Shown: positions 8,145 through 16,799 of the stretch, piece after piece
Position numbering within the stretch: the first letter of the stretch is position 1
Layout of the letters: every line of letters starts with the position of its first letter
From: Streptomyces zhihengii
GTDB taxonomy: Bacteria; Actinomycetota; Actinomycetes; Streptomycetales; Streptomycetaceae
Assembly: GCF_016919245.1 (NCBI RefSeq)
Contig: NZ_JAFEJA010000002.1
Span: forward strand, 1,428,501 to 1,492,500
Direction of reading: 5' to 3'
DNA length: 64,000 nucleotides
Position numbers and translations under genes: made by a program
Notes under the pieces: generated by a model
What the model was told of the DNA's origin: nothing
The model's input: the letters and a program-made list of their open reading frames with translations, nothing else
The model's database searches: none

Positions 8145-9982
8145 CCACCCGCACCGCGCCCGAACGCCGCGGCCCGGCGCCCCAGCAGCGCGCTCCCGGC
8201 CTCGCCGCCCCCGCCCTCGAACGCTCCCTCGACTTCCGCGCCTCCGGCCTGCGGCTGCTGCGCACCCTGGCACCCGAACGGGCCCGGCTGGCCGCCGTGT
8301 TCGCGGCCGCGGCGGTGGGGATCTCGCTCGCCGTCGTCACCCCCGCCATCCTCGGCCGGGCCACCGACCTCGTGCTCGCGGGCGCCGCCGGCGACGGCGT
8401 CGACTTCCCGGCCCTCGCCCGGGCGCTGGCCGTCGTGTTTGCGCTGGCCGCCGGCTCCGCCCTGCTCAATCTGATCCAGCAGCGCATCGCCACCACCGTC
8501 GTCCAGCGGACCGGGCACCGGCTGCGCGAACGGGCGCAGCACAAGCTGGCGCGGCTGCCCCTGACCTACATCGACGCCCAGCCCCGGGGCGAGATCCTCA
8601 GCCGCACCACCAACGACATCGACAACGTCACCCAGACCCTCCAGCAGGCCCTCAGTCAGATGATCAGGGCGCTGCTGACCCTCGTCGGCGTCCTCGCGAT
8701 GATGTTCTGGATCTCGCCGCTGCTCGCCCTGATCGCCCTCGCGACCGTCCCGCTCTCGGTGTTCACCGCGGCCCGGATCGGCAAGCGGGCCCAGCCGCAG
8801 TTCGTGCGGCAGTGGTCCGTCACGGGCCGGCTGAACAGCCACGCCGAGGAGATGATCACCGGCCACGCCGAGGTCGTCGCCTTCGGGCGCCGGGACGACG
8901 CCGTCGCGCGCTTCGAGGAACTCGGCGAGGAGCTGTACCGGGCGAGCTTCCGCGCCCAGTCCGTGTCCGGCCTCATCCAGCCCGCGCTCACCTTCGTCGG
9001 CAACCTCAACTACGTCCTGATCGCGGTCGCCGGCGGACTGCGGGTGGCCTCGGGCACCCTGTCCGTCGGGGACGTGCAGGCGTTCGTCCAGTACTCGTAC
9101 GAGTTCAACGGCCCGGTCACCCAGGTCGCGGCCATGGCGAACCTGCTCCAGTCCGGGGTCGCCTCCGCCGAGCGGGTCTTCGACCTCCTCGACGCCCCCG
9201 AGGAGTCCCCGGAACCGGCCCGGCCGCTGCGCCCCGGGCGCCCCGGCGGCCGGGTCTCGTTCGAGAAGGTCGCCTTCCGCTACGAGCCCGGCACCCCGCT
9301 CGTCGAGGACCTGTCCCTGACGGTGCGGCCGGGGCAGACGGTCGCCGTCGTCGGCCCCACCGGCGCGGGCAAGACGACGCTGGTGAACCTGCTGATGCGC
9401 TTCCACGAGGTGACCGGCGGCCGGATCGTCCTCGACGGCGTGGACACCGCCCTGATGACCCGTGAGGACGTCCGGTCGGGCATCGGCATGGTCCTCCAGG
9501 ACACCTGGCTGTTCGGCGGCACCATCGCCGAGAACATCGCCTACGGGGTGCCGGGCGAGGTCTCCCGCGAACGCGTCGTCGCGGCCGCCGAGGCCACCCA
9601 CGCGGACCGCTTCATCCGCACCCTGCCCGATGGCTACGACACGGTGCTCGACGAGGACGGCACCGGACTGAGCGCGGGCGAGCGCCAGCTCGTCACGATC
9701 GCCCGGGCGTTCCTCGCCGAGCCGGCCGTCCTGGTGCTGGACGAGGCCACCAGCTCGGTCGACACCCGCACCGAACTCCTCGTCCAGCAGGCGATGTCGT
9801 CCCTGCGGGCGGGCCGCACCAGCTTCGTCGTCGCCCACCGGCTCTCCACGATCCGCGACGCCGACCTGATCGTCGTCATGGAGGGCGGCTCGATCGCCGA
9901 ACAGGGCACCCACGAGGAACTGCTCGCCGCCGGCGGCGCCTACGCCGGGCTGTACGCCGCCCAGTTCGCGCCCGCCGTGTGA
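8141..9982 (+). CDS. ABC exporter half-transporter, catalytic subunit
   Basis: The 613-aa partner of the preceding half-transporter, starting at an ATG that overlaps its stop (ATGA at 8141-8144) with AGGAGG inside the upstream gene. A roughly 45-residue N-terminal extension precedes the TM domain. The ATPase part has Walker A GPTGAGKTT (about 405-413), Walker B VLVLDEATSSVD with the intact catalytic Glu, and the variant signature LSAGERQL. This fits the asymmetric heterodimer: signature and Walker B deviations are split between subunits so that one composite ATP site is weak. A strong hairpin follows 38 bp downstream. Confidence 0.93.
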   Translation: MTTRTAPERRGPAPQQRAPGLAAPALERSLDFRASGLRLLRTLAPERARLAAVFAAAAVGISLAVVTPAILGRATDLVLAGAAGDGVDFPALARALAVVFALAAGSALLNLIQQRIATTVVQRTGHRLRERAQHKLARLPLTYIDAQPRGEILSRTTNDIDNVTQTLQQALSQMIRALLTLVGVLAMMFWISPLLALIALATVPLSVFTAARIGKRAQPQFVRQWSVTGRLNSHAEEMITGHAEVVAFGRRDDAVARFEELGEELYRASFRAQSVSGLIQPALTFVGNLNYVLIAVAGGLRVASGTLSVGDVQAFVQYSYEFNGPVTQVAAMANLLQSGVASAERVFDLLDAPEESPEPARPLRPGRPGGRVSFEKVAFRYEPGTPLVEDLSLTVRPGQTVAVVGPTGAGKTTLVNLLMRFHEVTGGRIVLDGVDTALMTREDVRSGIGMVLQDTWLFGGTIAENIAYGVPGEVSRERVVAAAEATHADRFIRTLPDGYDTVLDEDGTGLSAGERQLVTIARAFLAEPAVLVLDEATSSVDTRTELLVQQAMSSLRAGRTSFVVAHRLSTIRDADLIVVMEGGSIAEQGTHEELLAAGGAYAGLYAAQFAPAV

Positions 9983-10019
9983 ACGGGCCGCACCCCGGGG
10001 GCGCGCCCCCGGACGAGAC

Positions 10020-10055
10020 GGAGCCCCCGCGGACCAGGTGGTCCGCGGGGGCTCC
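10020..10055. terminator. Strong hairpin terminator between convergent units
   Basis: A perfect 17-bp inverted repeat (10020-10036 with 10039-10055; arm begins GGAGCCCCCGCGG) with a 2-nt centre sits between the end of the ABC exporter operon and the convergent ene-reductase gene. It has no U-tract and can work in both directions. Confidence 0.8.
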
Positions 10056-10193
10056 GGCCAGCCACTCCGGTGTGGGGAGCGCTTGGAGTTAACGCCGTCA
10101 TCATGCGCGGTGCCCGGGGCCCCGGGCGGGCGGCACTCCCGCCGCGGCCGCCGAATCCCCCGGACGGCCGCACCGCGCCGGCCGCCGGCGCCG

Positions 10194-11303
10194 TCAGCGG
10201 GCGAGCGCCGGGAGCGCGGGGTAGTCGGTGTACCCCGTCGCCCCGCCCGTGTACATCGCGTACCTGGCCCGCACCGGATTGACGGGGCCGCCCGTGCGGA
10301 TGCGCTCCACCAGGTCGGGATTGGCCAGGAAGGGGCGGCCGAGGGCCACCAGGTCGGCGCCGGCGGCCAGCAGGCGCTCGGCGGCCTCCCGCCCGCCGTC
10401 GGCGGGGATCTGCTCGCGCGGCAGCACCGGATTGGCGATGAGGGTCCCCGTCCACAGCGCCCGCAGACGGGCGAAGAGGGGAGCGGCGGGATCGGCGTAC
10501 GCGAGGTGCAGATAGGCGAGGCCCTTGCCGGCGTTGGCCCTCAGCAGCGCGGGATACAGCTCGTCCGCGTCGGTGTCGGTGATGCCGTTGACGGGGTTCC
10601 CGGGGGAGATGCGCAGACCGGTGCGCTCGGGGCCGATGGCCTGTGCGACGGCGTCGACCACCTCCGTGGTGAAACGGATGCGGCCCGGGACACCGCCGCC
10701 GTAGCCGTCCGTGCGGAGGTTGGTGTTCGGCGCCAGGAACTGGTGCAGCAGGTAGCCGTTGGCGCTGTGGACCTCGACCCCGGCGAAACCGGCGTCCACC
10801 GCGCGCCGGGCCGCCGCGGCGAAGTCCGCCACGGTGCTCCCGATCTCCGCGGTCGTCATCGCGCGCGGGGTGACGGCGGCCTGGCGGCCGGTGGGCGTGT
10901 GGATGGTGTCCGGCAGCGGCACCGCCGAGGGGGCGAGCGGGGTGTGGCCGCTGGTGTCCGGGTGGCCCACCCGCCCGCCGTGCTGGATCTGGAGGAAGAG
11001 CGGCCCGCCCCCGGCCGCCTCGACGGCCCGCACCACCTCGCGCCAGCCGGCCGTGTGGGCGTCCGAGTACAGCGCGGTGATGTTCGGGTAGGTACGGCCG
11101 ACCGCGTTGGGGGTGGACGCCTCGGCGATGATCATGCCGGCCGAGGCGCGCTGGGCGTAGTAGTCGGCCATCAGCGGCGACGGGGTGCCGTCGCTCGCCG
11201 CGCGGTTGCGGGTCATGGGGGCCATGACCAGGCGGTTCGCCAGGCGGTGGGAGCCCAGGGCGGCGGATCGGAGAAGCGGGGAGGTGGTCGTCTCGGTGCT
11301 CAT
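10194..11303 (-). CDS. Old yellow enzyme-family alkene reductase
   Basis: A 369-aa FMN-dependent ene-reductase (NADH:flavin oxidoreductase/OYE, NemA-like). Family marks include 'NRLVMAPMTRNRA' near the N-terminus, 'LFLQIQHGGRVGHPD', the substrate-binding motif HSANGYLLHQFLAPNTNLR, 'DGYGG' and the FMN-phosphate loop 'LVALGRPFLANPDLVERI'. Family members reduce activated C=C bonds of enals, enones, quinones or nitro compounds. The ATG at 11303 was chosen because homology starts directly after it; the Shine-Dalgarno is weak. Divergently paired with a MerR regulator around a shared palindrome, so it is probably induced by an electrophile or quinone. Confidence 0.93.
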   Translation of the reverse strand: MSTETTTSPLLRSAALGSHRLANRLVMAPMTRNRAASDGTPSPLMADYYAQRASAGMIIAEASTPNAVGRTYPNITALYSDAHTAGWREVVRAVEAAGGGPLFLQIQHGGRVGHPDTSGHTPLAPSAVPLPDTIHTPTGRQAAVTPRAMTTAEIGSTVADFAAAARRAVDAGFAGVEVHSANGYLLHQFLAPNTNLRTDGYGGGVPGRIRFTTEVVDAVAQAIGPERTGLRISPGNPVNGITDTDADELYPALLRANAGKGLAYLHLAYADPAAPLFARLRALWTGTLIANPVLPREQIPADGGREAAERLLAAGADLVALGRPFLANPDLVERIRTGGPVNPVRARYAMYTGGATGYTDYPALPALAR

Positions 11304-11319
11304 GCGGCTACCGTAGAAC

Positions 11320-11335
11320 CTGACACCAATGTCAG
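11320..11335. promoter_or_regulatory. Palindromic operator between ene-reductase and merR
   Basis: CTGACACCAATGTCAG has perfect 6-bp arms (CTGACA/TGTCAG) around 4 nt, centred in the 61-bp divergent intergenic region. It is the likely MerR-family binding site controlling both genes. Confidence 0.65.
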
Positions 11336-11364
11336 AATCAAGCGGGAAGGGTGTGATCCACGTC

Positions 11365-11784
11365 ATGCGGATCGGAGAACTGGCCCGGCGCACCGGAGTG
11401 AGCGAACGTTCCCTGCGCTACTACGAGAAGGAGGGGCTGCTCTCCGCCGACCGCACGCCGGGCGGACACCGCGAGTACGGCGGCACGGCCGTGGACCGGG
11501 TCGGCCGCATCCAGCAGCTCTACGCGGCGGGCCTGTGCAGCTCGAAGATCGCCACCCTGCTCCCCTGCATGCGCGACACCGACGGAGGACCGGCCACCCC
11601 CGACGACAACCTCGTCAGGGACCTCACCGTGGAGCGCGAGCGCATCGACCGCATGATCGACGACCTGGTCCGCTCCCGCGCCCTGCTCGACGACGTGATC
11701 CGGGCGGCCGCCCACGACACCACCACCGCCCACGAGGCCACCGCACCCGGCCGCCCGGTCCCGGCGGGCAGCGGAGCCGCGTAG
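11365..11784 (+). CDS. MerR family transcriptional regulator
   Basis: A 139-aa MerR-type regulator. The canonical N-terminal winged helix is complete (MRIGELARRTGVSERSLRYYEKEGLL begins it at residue 1), followed by the second wing and a C-terminal dimerisation helix (about residues 75-115). An earlier in-frame ATG at 11329 falls inside the operator and is unlikely; ATG at 11365 gives the standard family N-terminus, with GGAAGG 14 nt upstream. A GTG at 11353 is also possible. Two cysteines lie in 'GLCSSKIATLLPCMRD'; whether they sense thiol-reactive compounds is unknown. It probably regulates the divergent ene-reductase. Confidence 0.9.
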   Translation: MRIGELARRTGVSERSLRYYEKEGLLSADRTPGGHREYGGTAVDRVGRIQQLYAAGLCSSKIATLLPCMRDTDGGPATPDDNLVRDLTVERERIDRMIDDLVRSRALLDDVIRAAAHDTTTAHEATAPGRPVPAGSGAA

Positions 11785-11860
11785 GGGCACGCGCCCCCGG
11801 GACGGCCCGTGACCCCGGGGTAGGGTGCCGGGGCACACCGAACGGGGGAGCGGGTCTCAC

Positions 11861-12877
11861 ATGACGGTCATACGCAGGCTGGCGCTGTACGTGGCGCTGC
11901 CGCTGGCGCTGGTCGCCGTGGCGGGCTACGGCTGGTACCAGTTCGGCGACACGGGCAAGCGCTGGCGCTACGAGGACGCCCTCGCCGGCTACTGCCAGGG
12001 GCTGATCCCGCCGGAGGAGTCCGCCGTCCTCACCGACTACGACACCGGGGCCGGGCTGCCGCTCGACCGGCACTACGGCGGGTCCGGCGGCTACGAGTAC
12101 TGCAAGGTCGGCAGGCAGGTGCTGACCATCGCCAGGATCCCCGCCGACGCCCGTGACGACGACGGGCGCCGCAGCGTGTTCGACGCGTTGCGGCCCGCTC
12201 CTGCGGGCACCCTGCCGCTGCCGCTCGGCGGCGGCTGGCACGGCTACACCAACCGCGCGAGCGCCGCGGTGGTGCTCACGTGCGAGGGCCAGGACGCCTC
12301 CGTCGTCGTCGCAGCGGCGCCCTCGGGCCGCGACGTGGCCGGCAGCGCCACCGCGCGGCTCCTCACCGCCACGGCGGAGCGCGCGGCCGGCCACTGGGAC
12401 TGCGAGGCCGGTACAGGCGGCGCGACACCCGACGACTACCCCGAGCCGCAGGAGAAGTCCCGCTTCGAGGCGGAGGGCACCTGCGCGGGCCTCCCGCTGC
12501 GCGACCGGGACGACGTCGACTGGATCAAGGAGACCACCGCGTCGCCCGGCACGGCTCCGCTGGAGAGCTGTGTCCTCGGCGCGGCGGTCGACGCGGAGAA
12601 CCGGCCCGAACTCCTCAGCCTGACCGCCTCCTTCGGCCCCTTCGCCCAGGCCGTCGTCCCCTTCGGCGACGGCGAGCCGCAACCGGCCGGCGGTTCCGGC
12701 GGCACCCACTGGGCCACCGCCGCCTGCCCCGGCGCCACCGCCCGCGCACACTTCCGCGTCCACACCGAGACCCCGGCCGGCGAGGACGACGACGCCTTCG
12801 CCCGTGCCGCGCTCACCGCGTTCGCCGAGCGCTCGGCACGGCAGCACGGCTGCACCGACCTCCGCCTCCCGCGCTGA
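11861..12877 (+). CDS. Hypothetical membrane-anchored secreted protein
   Basis: A 338-aa protein of unrecognised family. Residues 4-24 form a single N-terminal hydrophobic anchor (RRLALYVALPLALVAVAGYG) followed by an extracytoplasmic region with at least seven spaced cysteines, including YCQGL, YCKVG, LTCEGQ, DCEAG and CAGLPL, suggesting disulphides. The two halves of the outer region look like repeats of one fold, each starting with a 'G.C.GL' and a conserved 'ESCVLG'/'YEYCKVG' stretch. ATG at 11861 follows GGGGAG. It probably heads an operon with the DUF4032 gene 29 bp downstream. No enzymatic motif seen. Confidence 0.75.
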   Translation: MTVIRRLALYVALPLALVAVAGYGWYQFGDTGKRWRYEDALAGYCQGLIPPEESAVLTDYDTGAGLPLDRHYGGSGGYEYCKVGRQVLTIARIPADARDDDGRRSVFDALRPAPAGTLPLPLGGGWHGYTNRASAAVVLTCEGQDASVVVAAAPSGRDVAGSATARLLTATAERAAGHWDCEAGTGGATPDDYPEPQEKSRFEAEGTCAGLPLRDRDDVDWIKETTASPGTAPLESCVLGAAVDAENRPELLSLTASFGPFAQAVVPFGDGEPQPAGGSGGTHWATAACPGATARAHFRVHTETPAGEDDDAFARAALTAFAERSARQHGCTDLRLPR

Positions 12878-12906
12878 CCCCCGCGGCCCCGACCAGCGAG
12901 GAACCG

Positions 12907-14148
12907 ATGGCACTGCAGTTCACCGCCACCAACCCCGAACACCCCGCACTGCTCCTCGAACTCCCCTGGCACGCACCGCTGGAGGAGTGGCCCGAGCAGC
13001 ACCTGGTGCAGCTTCCCCGCGGCATCTCGCGCCACGTCGTGCGCTACGCCGCGGCGGGCAGCGAGATCGTGGCCGTCAAGGAACTCGCCGAACGCCCCGC
13101 CGTGCGGGAGTACGAACTCCTGAGGGACCTCCACCGGCTCGGCATACCGGCGGTCGACCCGCTCGCCGTCGTCACCGGCCGCACCGGCCCCGGCGGCGAA
13201 CCGCTGGAGCCCGTGCTGATCACCCGCCACCTCGGCGGCTCCCTGCCGTACCGCTCCATGTTCGAGACCACGATGCGGCCCGCCACCGTCCACCGGCTGA
13301 TGGACGCCCTCGCCGTGCTTCTCGTCCGCCTGCACCTGGTCGGCTTCGCCTGGGGCGACTGCTCCCTGTCCAACACCCTCTTCCGGCGCGACGCCGGGGC
13401 CTACGCCGCCTACCTGGTCGACGCCGAGACCGGCGAGACCCACGCCCGGCTGAGCACCGGACAGCGGGAGTACGACATCGACCTGGCCCGGGTCAACATC
13501 AGCGGCGAGATGCTCGACCTGGAGGCGTCCGGCGCGCTCCACCCCAGCGTCGACCCCATCGCCTTCGGCACCGAGATCTGCCGGCGCTACCAGGAGCTGT
13601 GGACCGAGCTGACCCGCACCTCGGTCTACCCGGCGGGCAAGTACCACTACATCGAGCGCCGGGTGCGCCGGCTCAACGACCTCGGCTTCGACGTGGCGGA
13701 GATGCAGATCGCCACCTCGCCCGAGGGCGACACGGTCACCTTCGTCCCCAAGGTCGTTGACGCCGGCCACCACCAGCGCCAACTGCTGCGCCTCACCGGC
13801 CTCGACACGGAGGAGAACCAGGCCCGCCGGCTGCTGGCCGACCTGGAGAGCTGGATGGCCACCCAGGACGACTACGCGCCCGGCGACGCCCTCGGCGCCC
13901 GCCCCGAGGTGCTCGGCCACCGCTGGGTCCGCGACGTCTTCCGCCCCACCGTGCGCATGGTGCCCCCGGGGTGCCGTGGCGCCCTGGACCCGGCCGAGGT
14001 CTACCACCAGCTCCTGGAGCACCGCTGGTACCTCTCCGAGCAGGCCCAGCAGGACATCGGACTGGAGGCGGCCGTCGAGGACTTCGTCGCCACGGTGCTC
14101 GCGAAGACCGCGGAGGCCCCGGCGGGTGAGGAGCCCGGGGAGGCGTAG
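12907..14148 (+). CDS. DUF4032 domain protein with kinase-like N-terminus
   Basis: A 413-aa actinobacterial DUF4032 protein. The N-terminal part resembles a lipopolysaccharide kinase/Kdo-WaaP type fold: 'IVAVKELAERPAVREYELLRDL' (candidate ATP-binding Lys and helix-C Glu), 'VLITRHLGGSLPYR', a catalytic-loop-like 'FAWGDCSLSNTLF' and 'YLVDAETGE' in place of DFG. The C-terminal half is the DUF4032 region proper ('RYQELWTELTRT', 'YHYIERRVRRLNDLGFDV'). Start ATG after GAGGAA. Conserved across actinomycetes, function unknown; phosphotransfer activity is inferred only from the fold-like motifs. Confidence 0.85.
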   Translation: MALQFTATNPEHPALLLELPWHAPLEEWPEQHLVQLPRGISRHVVRYAAAGSEIVAVKELAERPAVREYELLRDLHRLGIPAVDPLAVVTGRTGPGGEPLEPVLITRHLGGSLPYRSMFETTMRPATVHRLMDALAVLLVRLHLVGFAWGDCSLSNTLFRRDAGAYAAYLVDAETGETHARLSTGQREYDIDLARVNISGEMLDLEASGALHPSVDPIAFGTEICRRYQELWTELTRTSVYPAGKYHYIERRVRRLNDLGFDVAEMQIATSPEGDTVTFVPKVVDAGHHQRQLLRLTGLDTEENQARRLLADLESWMATQDDYAPGDALGARPEVLGHRWVRDVFRPTVRMVPPGCRGALDPAEVYHQLLEHRWYLSEQAQQDIGLEAAVEDFVATVLAKTAEAPAGEEPGEA

Positions 14149-14158
14149 CGGAGCCGCT

Positions 14159-14890
14159 TCAGGCCCCCGCCTCCTCCCACCCCCTCCTGAGCCCCTCCAG
14201 CCAGGCCGGTGGCAGTTCGCCCGTGTCCCATTCGGCCTCCAGGGGGCCGGGGGCGGCCCAGAGGCGTTCCAGGACGGCGATGCTGGTGGGGGAGTGGAGC
14301 AGGGAGTAGCGGCCGTGGATGGCGGTGGGGCTGGCCGGTCCGTAGCGGGCGTACAGGCGCTCCAGCCGGGCGCGGTGCCCGGAGGTGAACTCCGCGAGCC
14401 GGCCCGCGTATCCGGCCCGCTGCCGGGGGTCCATGGTGGCGAGGACGGCGACGAGGACCTGTTCGGAGACCTCGGGGTCGAGGTCGGAGACCTCGGTGAA
14501 CGACAGGTAGAGCGGCACGATCGCCACCCGGGCGCGCTCCACCTCCATCGTCCGGACGGGCGGCGGCGGCCCGGCCGGGGCGGCCGGCACGGCGGTCAGG
14601 GCCTCCCGCAGCGCGCCCTCGGCGAGCTCCCCGAGCTCGCCGGTGACGGCCCGGGCGCCGTCGAGCCAGCCGGCCGCGTACGGCTCGCCCCGGTCCCGCG
14701 GCGCGTCCCGCCCGGGTGCGCCGACCTCCTCGTGGGCCAGGGCCACGGCGCCCGCCTCGACGATGCGGACCAGCTCCTCCGCGTCACCGGCGAACAGCCC
14801 GGCCCGGCCGAGGTATCCGATGAGCGTCTGCCTCGCGTTGAGGATGCTGACCGCGTCGAGCTGCTGTCGTCCTTCGTCGCCGGCGTCCAC
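14159..14890 (-). CDS. Hypothetical protein (243 aa)
   Basis: A soluble, acidic, helix-rich 243-aa protein with no motif I recognise. GTG start at 14890 is supported by GAGGAG 8-9 nt upstream. It is convergent with the DUF4032 gene (10-bp gap) and on the same strand as the rhamnose operon, but a terminator hairpin (15042-15078) separates it from rhaB. Conserved-looking segments are 'LNARQTLIGYLGRAGLF' and 'LYLSFTEVSDLDPEVSEQVL'. Function cannot be proposed. Confidence 0.7.
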   Translation of the reverse strand: MDAGDEGRQQLDAVSILNARQTLIGYLGRAGLFAGDAEELVRIVEAGAVALAHEEVGAPGRDAPRDRGEPYAAGWLDGARAVTGELGELAEGALREALTAVPAAPAGPPPPVRTMEVERARVAIVPLYLSFTEVSDLDPEVSEQVLVAVLATMDPRQRAGYAGRLAEFTSGHRARLERLYARYGPASPTAIHGRYSLLHSPTSIAVLERLWAAPGPLEAEWDTGELPPAWLEGLRRGWEEAGA

Positions 14891-15041
14891 TGACGTTCTC
14901 CTCGTTCGCGCGTGCCCTCTGGTGCGCGTACGCCGCCCGCCGCCCGGGACGCTGCGTCCCGGGTGCCGGGACCGCCCGCGGGGCGCGAAGTGCGTACGTG
15001 TCGTCGATCATGGCGCGTCGGAGTGCCGAACGGGTAGTAGG

Positions 15042-15078
15042 CGGGCTCGGCGATGCCCCCGGGGCGTCGCCGAGCCCG
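15042..15078 (-). terminator. Terminator of the rhamnose catabolic operon
   Basis: Perfect 12-bp arms CGGGCTCGGCGA and TCGCCGAGCCCG around a 13-nt loop lie 15 bp beyond the rhaB stop on the minus strand. No U-tract. Confidence 0.65.
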
Positions 15079-15092
15079 GGACGGGCCGGTGC

Positions 15093-16574
15093 TCAGACGC
15101 CGAGACCGATCCGCGCGGCGGCGTCGTCCCAGGCGGCGGTGTCGGGGCGGGCCGTGTAGCGGACCGGCTCCTGGGTGGACCGCAGCAGCGCCCGCAGGTC
15201 CGCCAGCGAGCCGCTCAGCGCCCCGGCCGCCCGCGCCTGCACCAGCACGTTGCCCAGGGCGGCGGCCTCGGCGGGCCCGGCGACGACGGGGAGCCCGCAG
15301 GCGTCGGCGGTGAGTTGGCACAGCAGCGCGTTGCGCGCCCCGCCGCCGACGACGTGCACGGTCTCCACCCGCTTGCCGGACAGCGCCCGGGCGCGGGCGA
15401 CGGTCTCGCGGTGGGCGAGGGCGAGCGAGTCCAGCACGCAGCGGGTGAACTCGGCGGGCGTGCGGGGGATGGGCTGGCGGGTGGCGGCGCAGGCGTCCGC
15501 GATGCGGCGGGGCATGTCGCCCGGAGGGATGAAGGCGGGGTCGCCCGCGTCCACGACGAAGCGCAGCGGCGGCAGTTCCGCCGCGGCGGCGAGCAGCGTG
15601 CCGAGGTCCTGCGGGTCCCCCCGGTCGGCCCAGGTGCGCATGCACTCCTGGAGCAGCCACAGGCCCATGACGTTGCGCAGGTGGCGGACGGTGCCGTCGA
15701 CCCCGAGCTCATTGGTGAAGTTGGCCCGGCGGGAGGCCTCGGTGAGAACCGGTTCGCGCAGTTCCGTGCCGACCAGGGACCAGGTGCCGGTGGCGATGTA
15801 CGCGAAGTCCTCGCCGTCCGCCGGGACGCCGACGACGGCGGAGGCGGTGTCGTGCGAGCCGACGGCGGTCACCGGGACGGGCCCGGTCAGACCGGTCTCG
15901 GCGAGCACCTCGGGCAGCAGTTCGCCCGCCGGGTCGCCGGGGCTGCGCAGCGGGGGGAAGAGGGAGAGGTCGATCCCGGTGCGGCGGGCCACCTCGGTGG
16001 ACCAGTCGCGGGTGCGGGGGTCGATCAACTGGGTCGTCGAGGCGTTGGTGATCTCGGTCCCCTGGACGCCGGTGAGCCAGTGGGAGATCAGGTCGGGGAT
16101 CATCAGCAGCCGCTCGGCGGCGGCCAGTTGGGGGGTGTCCCGGGCCGCGACGAGCTGGAGGACGGTGTTGAACGGGAGGTGCTGGAGGCCGGTGGCGGCG
16201 TAGAGGTACTCCGCCGGGAGCACGGCGTGCACCTTCTCGGCGGCCCCGTCGGTGCGGGCGTCCCGGTAGTGGACGGGGTTGCCCAGCAGCGATCCGTCCG
16301 CGTCGAGCAGGCCGTAGTCGACGGCCCAGCTGTCGACCCCGACGCCGTCGAGCCGCCCGCCCGCGGCCCGGCCCGCCTCGCGGAGCCCGTCGAGCACCCC
16401 CCGGTACAGGGCGAGGACGTCCCAGTGGAGCGTGCCCCCGACCCGTACCGGGCGGTTGGGGAACCGGTGCACCTCGCTCAGGTCCAGGGTGCCGGGGCCG
16501 ACCCTGGCGAGCATCACCCGCCCGCTGGAGGCACCCAGGTCGACGGCGGCGAACGTACGCGGGGTGGATGACAT
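15093..16574 (-). CDS. rhaB: Rhamnulokinase
   Basis: A 493-aa FGGY-family sugar kinase that phosphorylates L-rhamnulose with ATP. The N-terminal phosphate-1 motif is 'FAAVDLGASSGRVML', rhamnulokinase-specific 'VGVDSWAVDYGLLD' carries the catalytic Asp region, then 'AVGSHDTASAVVGVP', 'FAYIATGTWSLVGTEL' and the adenosine-binding 'VHVVGGGARNALLCQLTADA'. ATG at 16574 follows GAGGA. It is last in the leftward order isomerase - aldolase/dehydrogenase fusion - kinase, 225 bp after the fusion gene, and a terminator follows. Length and motifs match actinomycete RhaB. Confidence 0.96.
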   Translation of the reverse strand: MSSTPRTFAAVDLGASSGRVMLARVGPGTLDLSEVHRFPNRPVRVGGTLHWDVLALYRGVLDGLREAGRAAGGRLDGVGVDSWAVDYGLLDADGSLLGNPVHYRDARTDGAAEKVHAVLPAEYLYAATGLQHLPFNTVLQLVAARDTPQLAAAERLLMIPDLISHWLTGVQGTEITNASTTQLIDPRTRDWSTEVARRTGIDLSLFPPLRSPGDPAGELLPEVLAETGLTGPVPVTAVGSHDTASAVVGVPADGEDFAYIATGTWSLVGTELREPVLTEASRRANFTNELGVDGTVRHLRNVMGLWLLQECMRTWADRGDPQDLGTLLAAAAELPPLRFVVDAGDPAFIPPGDMPRRIADACAATRQPIPRTPAEFTRCVLDSLALAHRETVARARALSGKRVETVHVVGGGARNALLCQLTADACGLPVVAGPAEAAALGNVLVQARAAGALSGSLADLRALLRSTQEPVRYTARPDTAAWDDAAARIGLGV

Positions 16575-16594
16575 GGGTCCTCGCAGTGGTGCGG

Positions 16595-16678
16595 CGGGCG
16601 GGGTGGGGACGCGAAGGAGTGGATGCCCCGGCCGGTCGGGCGGGCGGGGTGGGGACGGCGAAGGGGTGGATGCCCCGG
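16595..16678. repeat. Imperfect direct repeat between rhaB and the aldolase gene
   Basis: Two near-identical blocks of about 37-39 bp (16595-16631 and 16640-16678, starting CGGGCGGGGTGGGGAC and ending GTGGATGCCCCGG) lie in tandem in the 225-bp intercistronic gap. The remainder (to 16799) is GC-rich with inverted repeats and no gene seen; it may influence mRNA processing between the two genes. Confidence 0.6.
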
Positions 16679-16799
16679 ACGCCCGGCCGGTCGGGCCACG
16701 GCCCGGCGTCCGGGGAGTGCGGCCGGGGCCGCCCCGGTGCGGACGGGACGGCCCCGGAGAGGGCCCGCGGCGCCCGGTCCGGGCACCGCGGGCCGGGTT

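Noticed and set aside
15001..15092. Small ORF beginning ATGGCGCGTCGG between the rhamnose terminator and the hypothetical gene
   Set aside because: It runs through the terminator hairpin, has no ribosome site and its composition is not gene-like.
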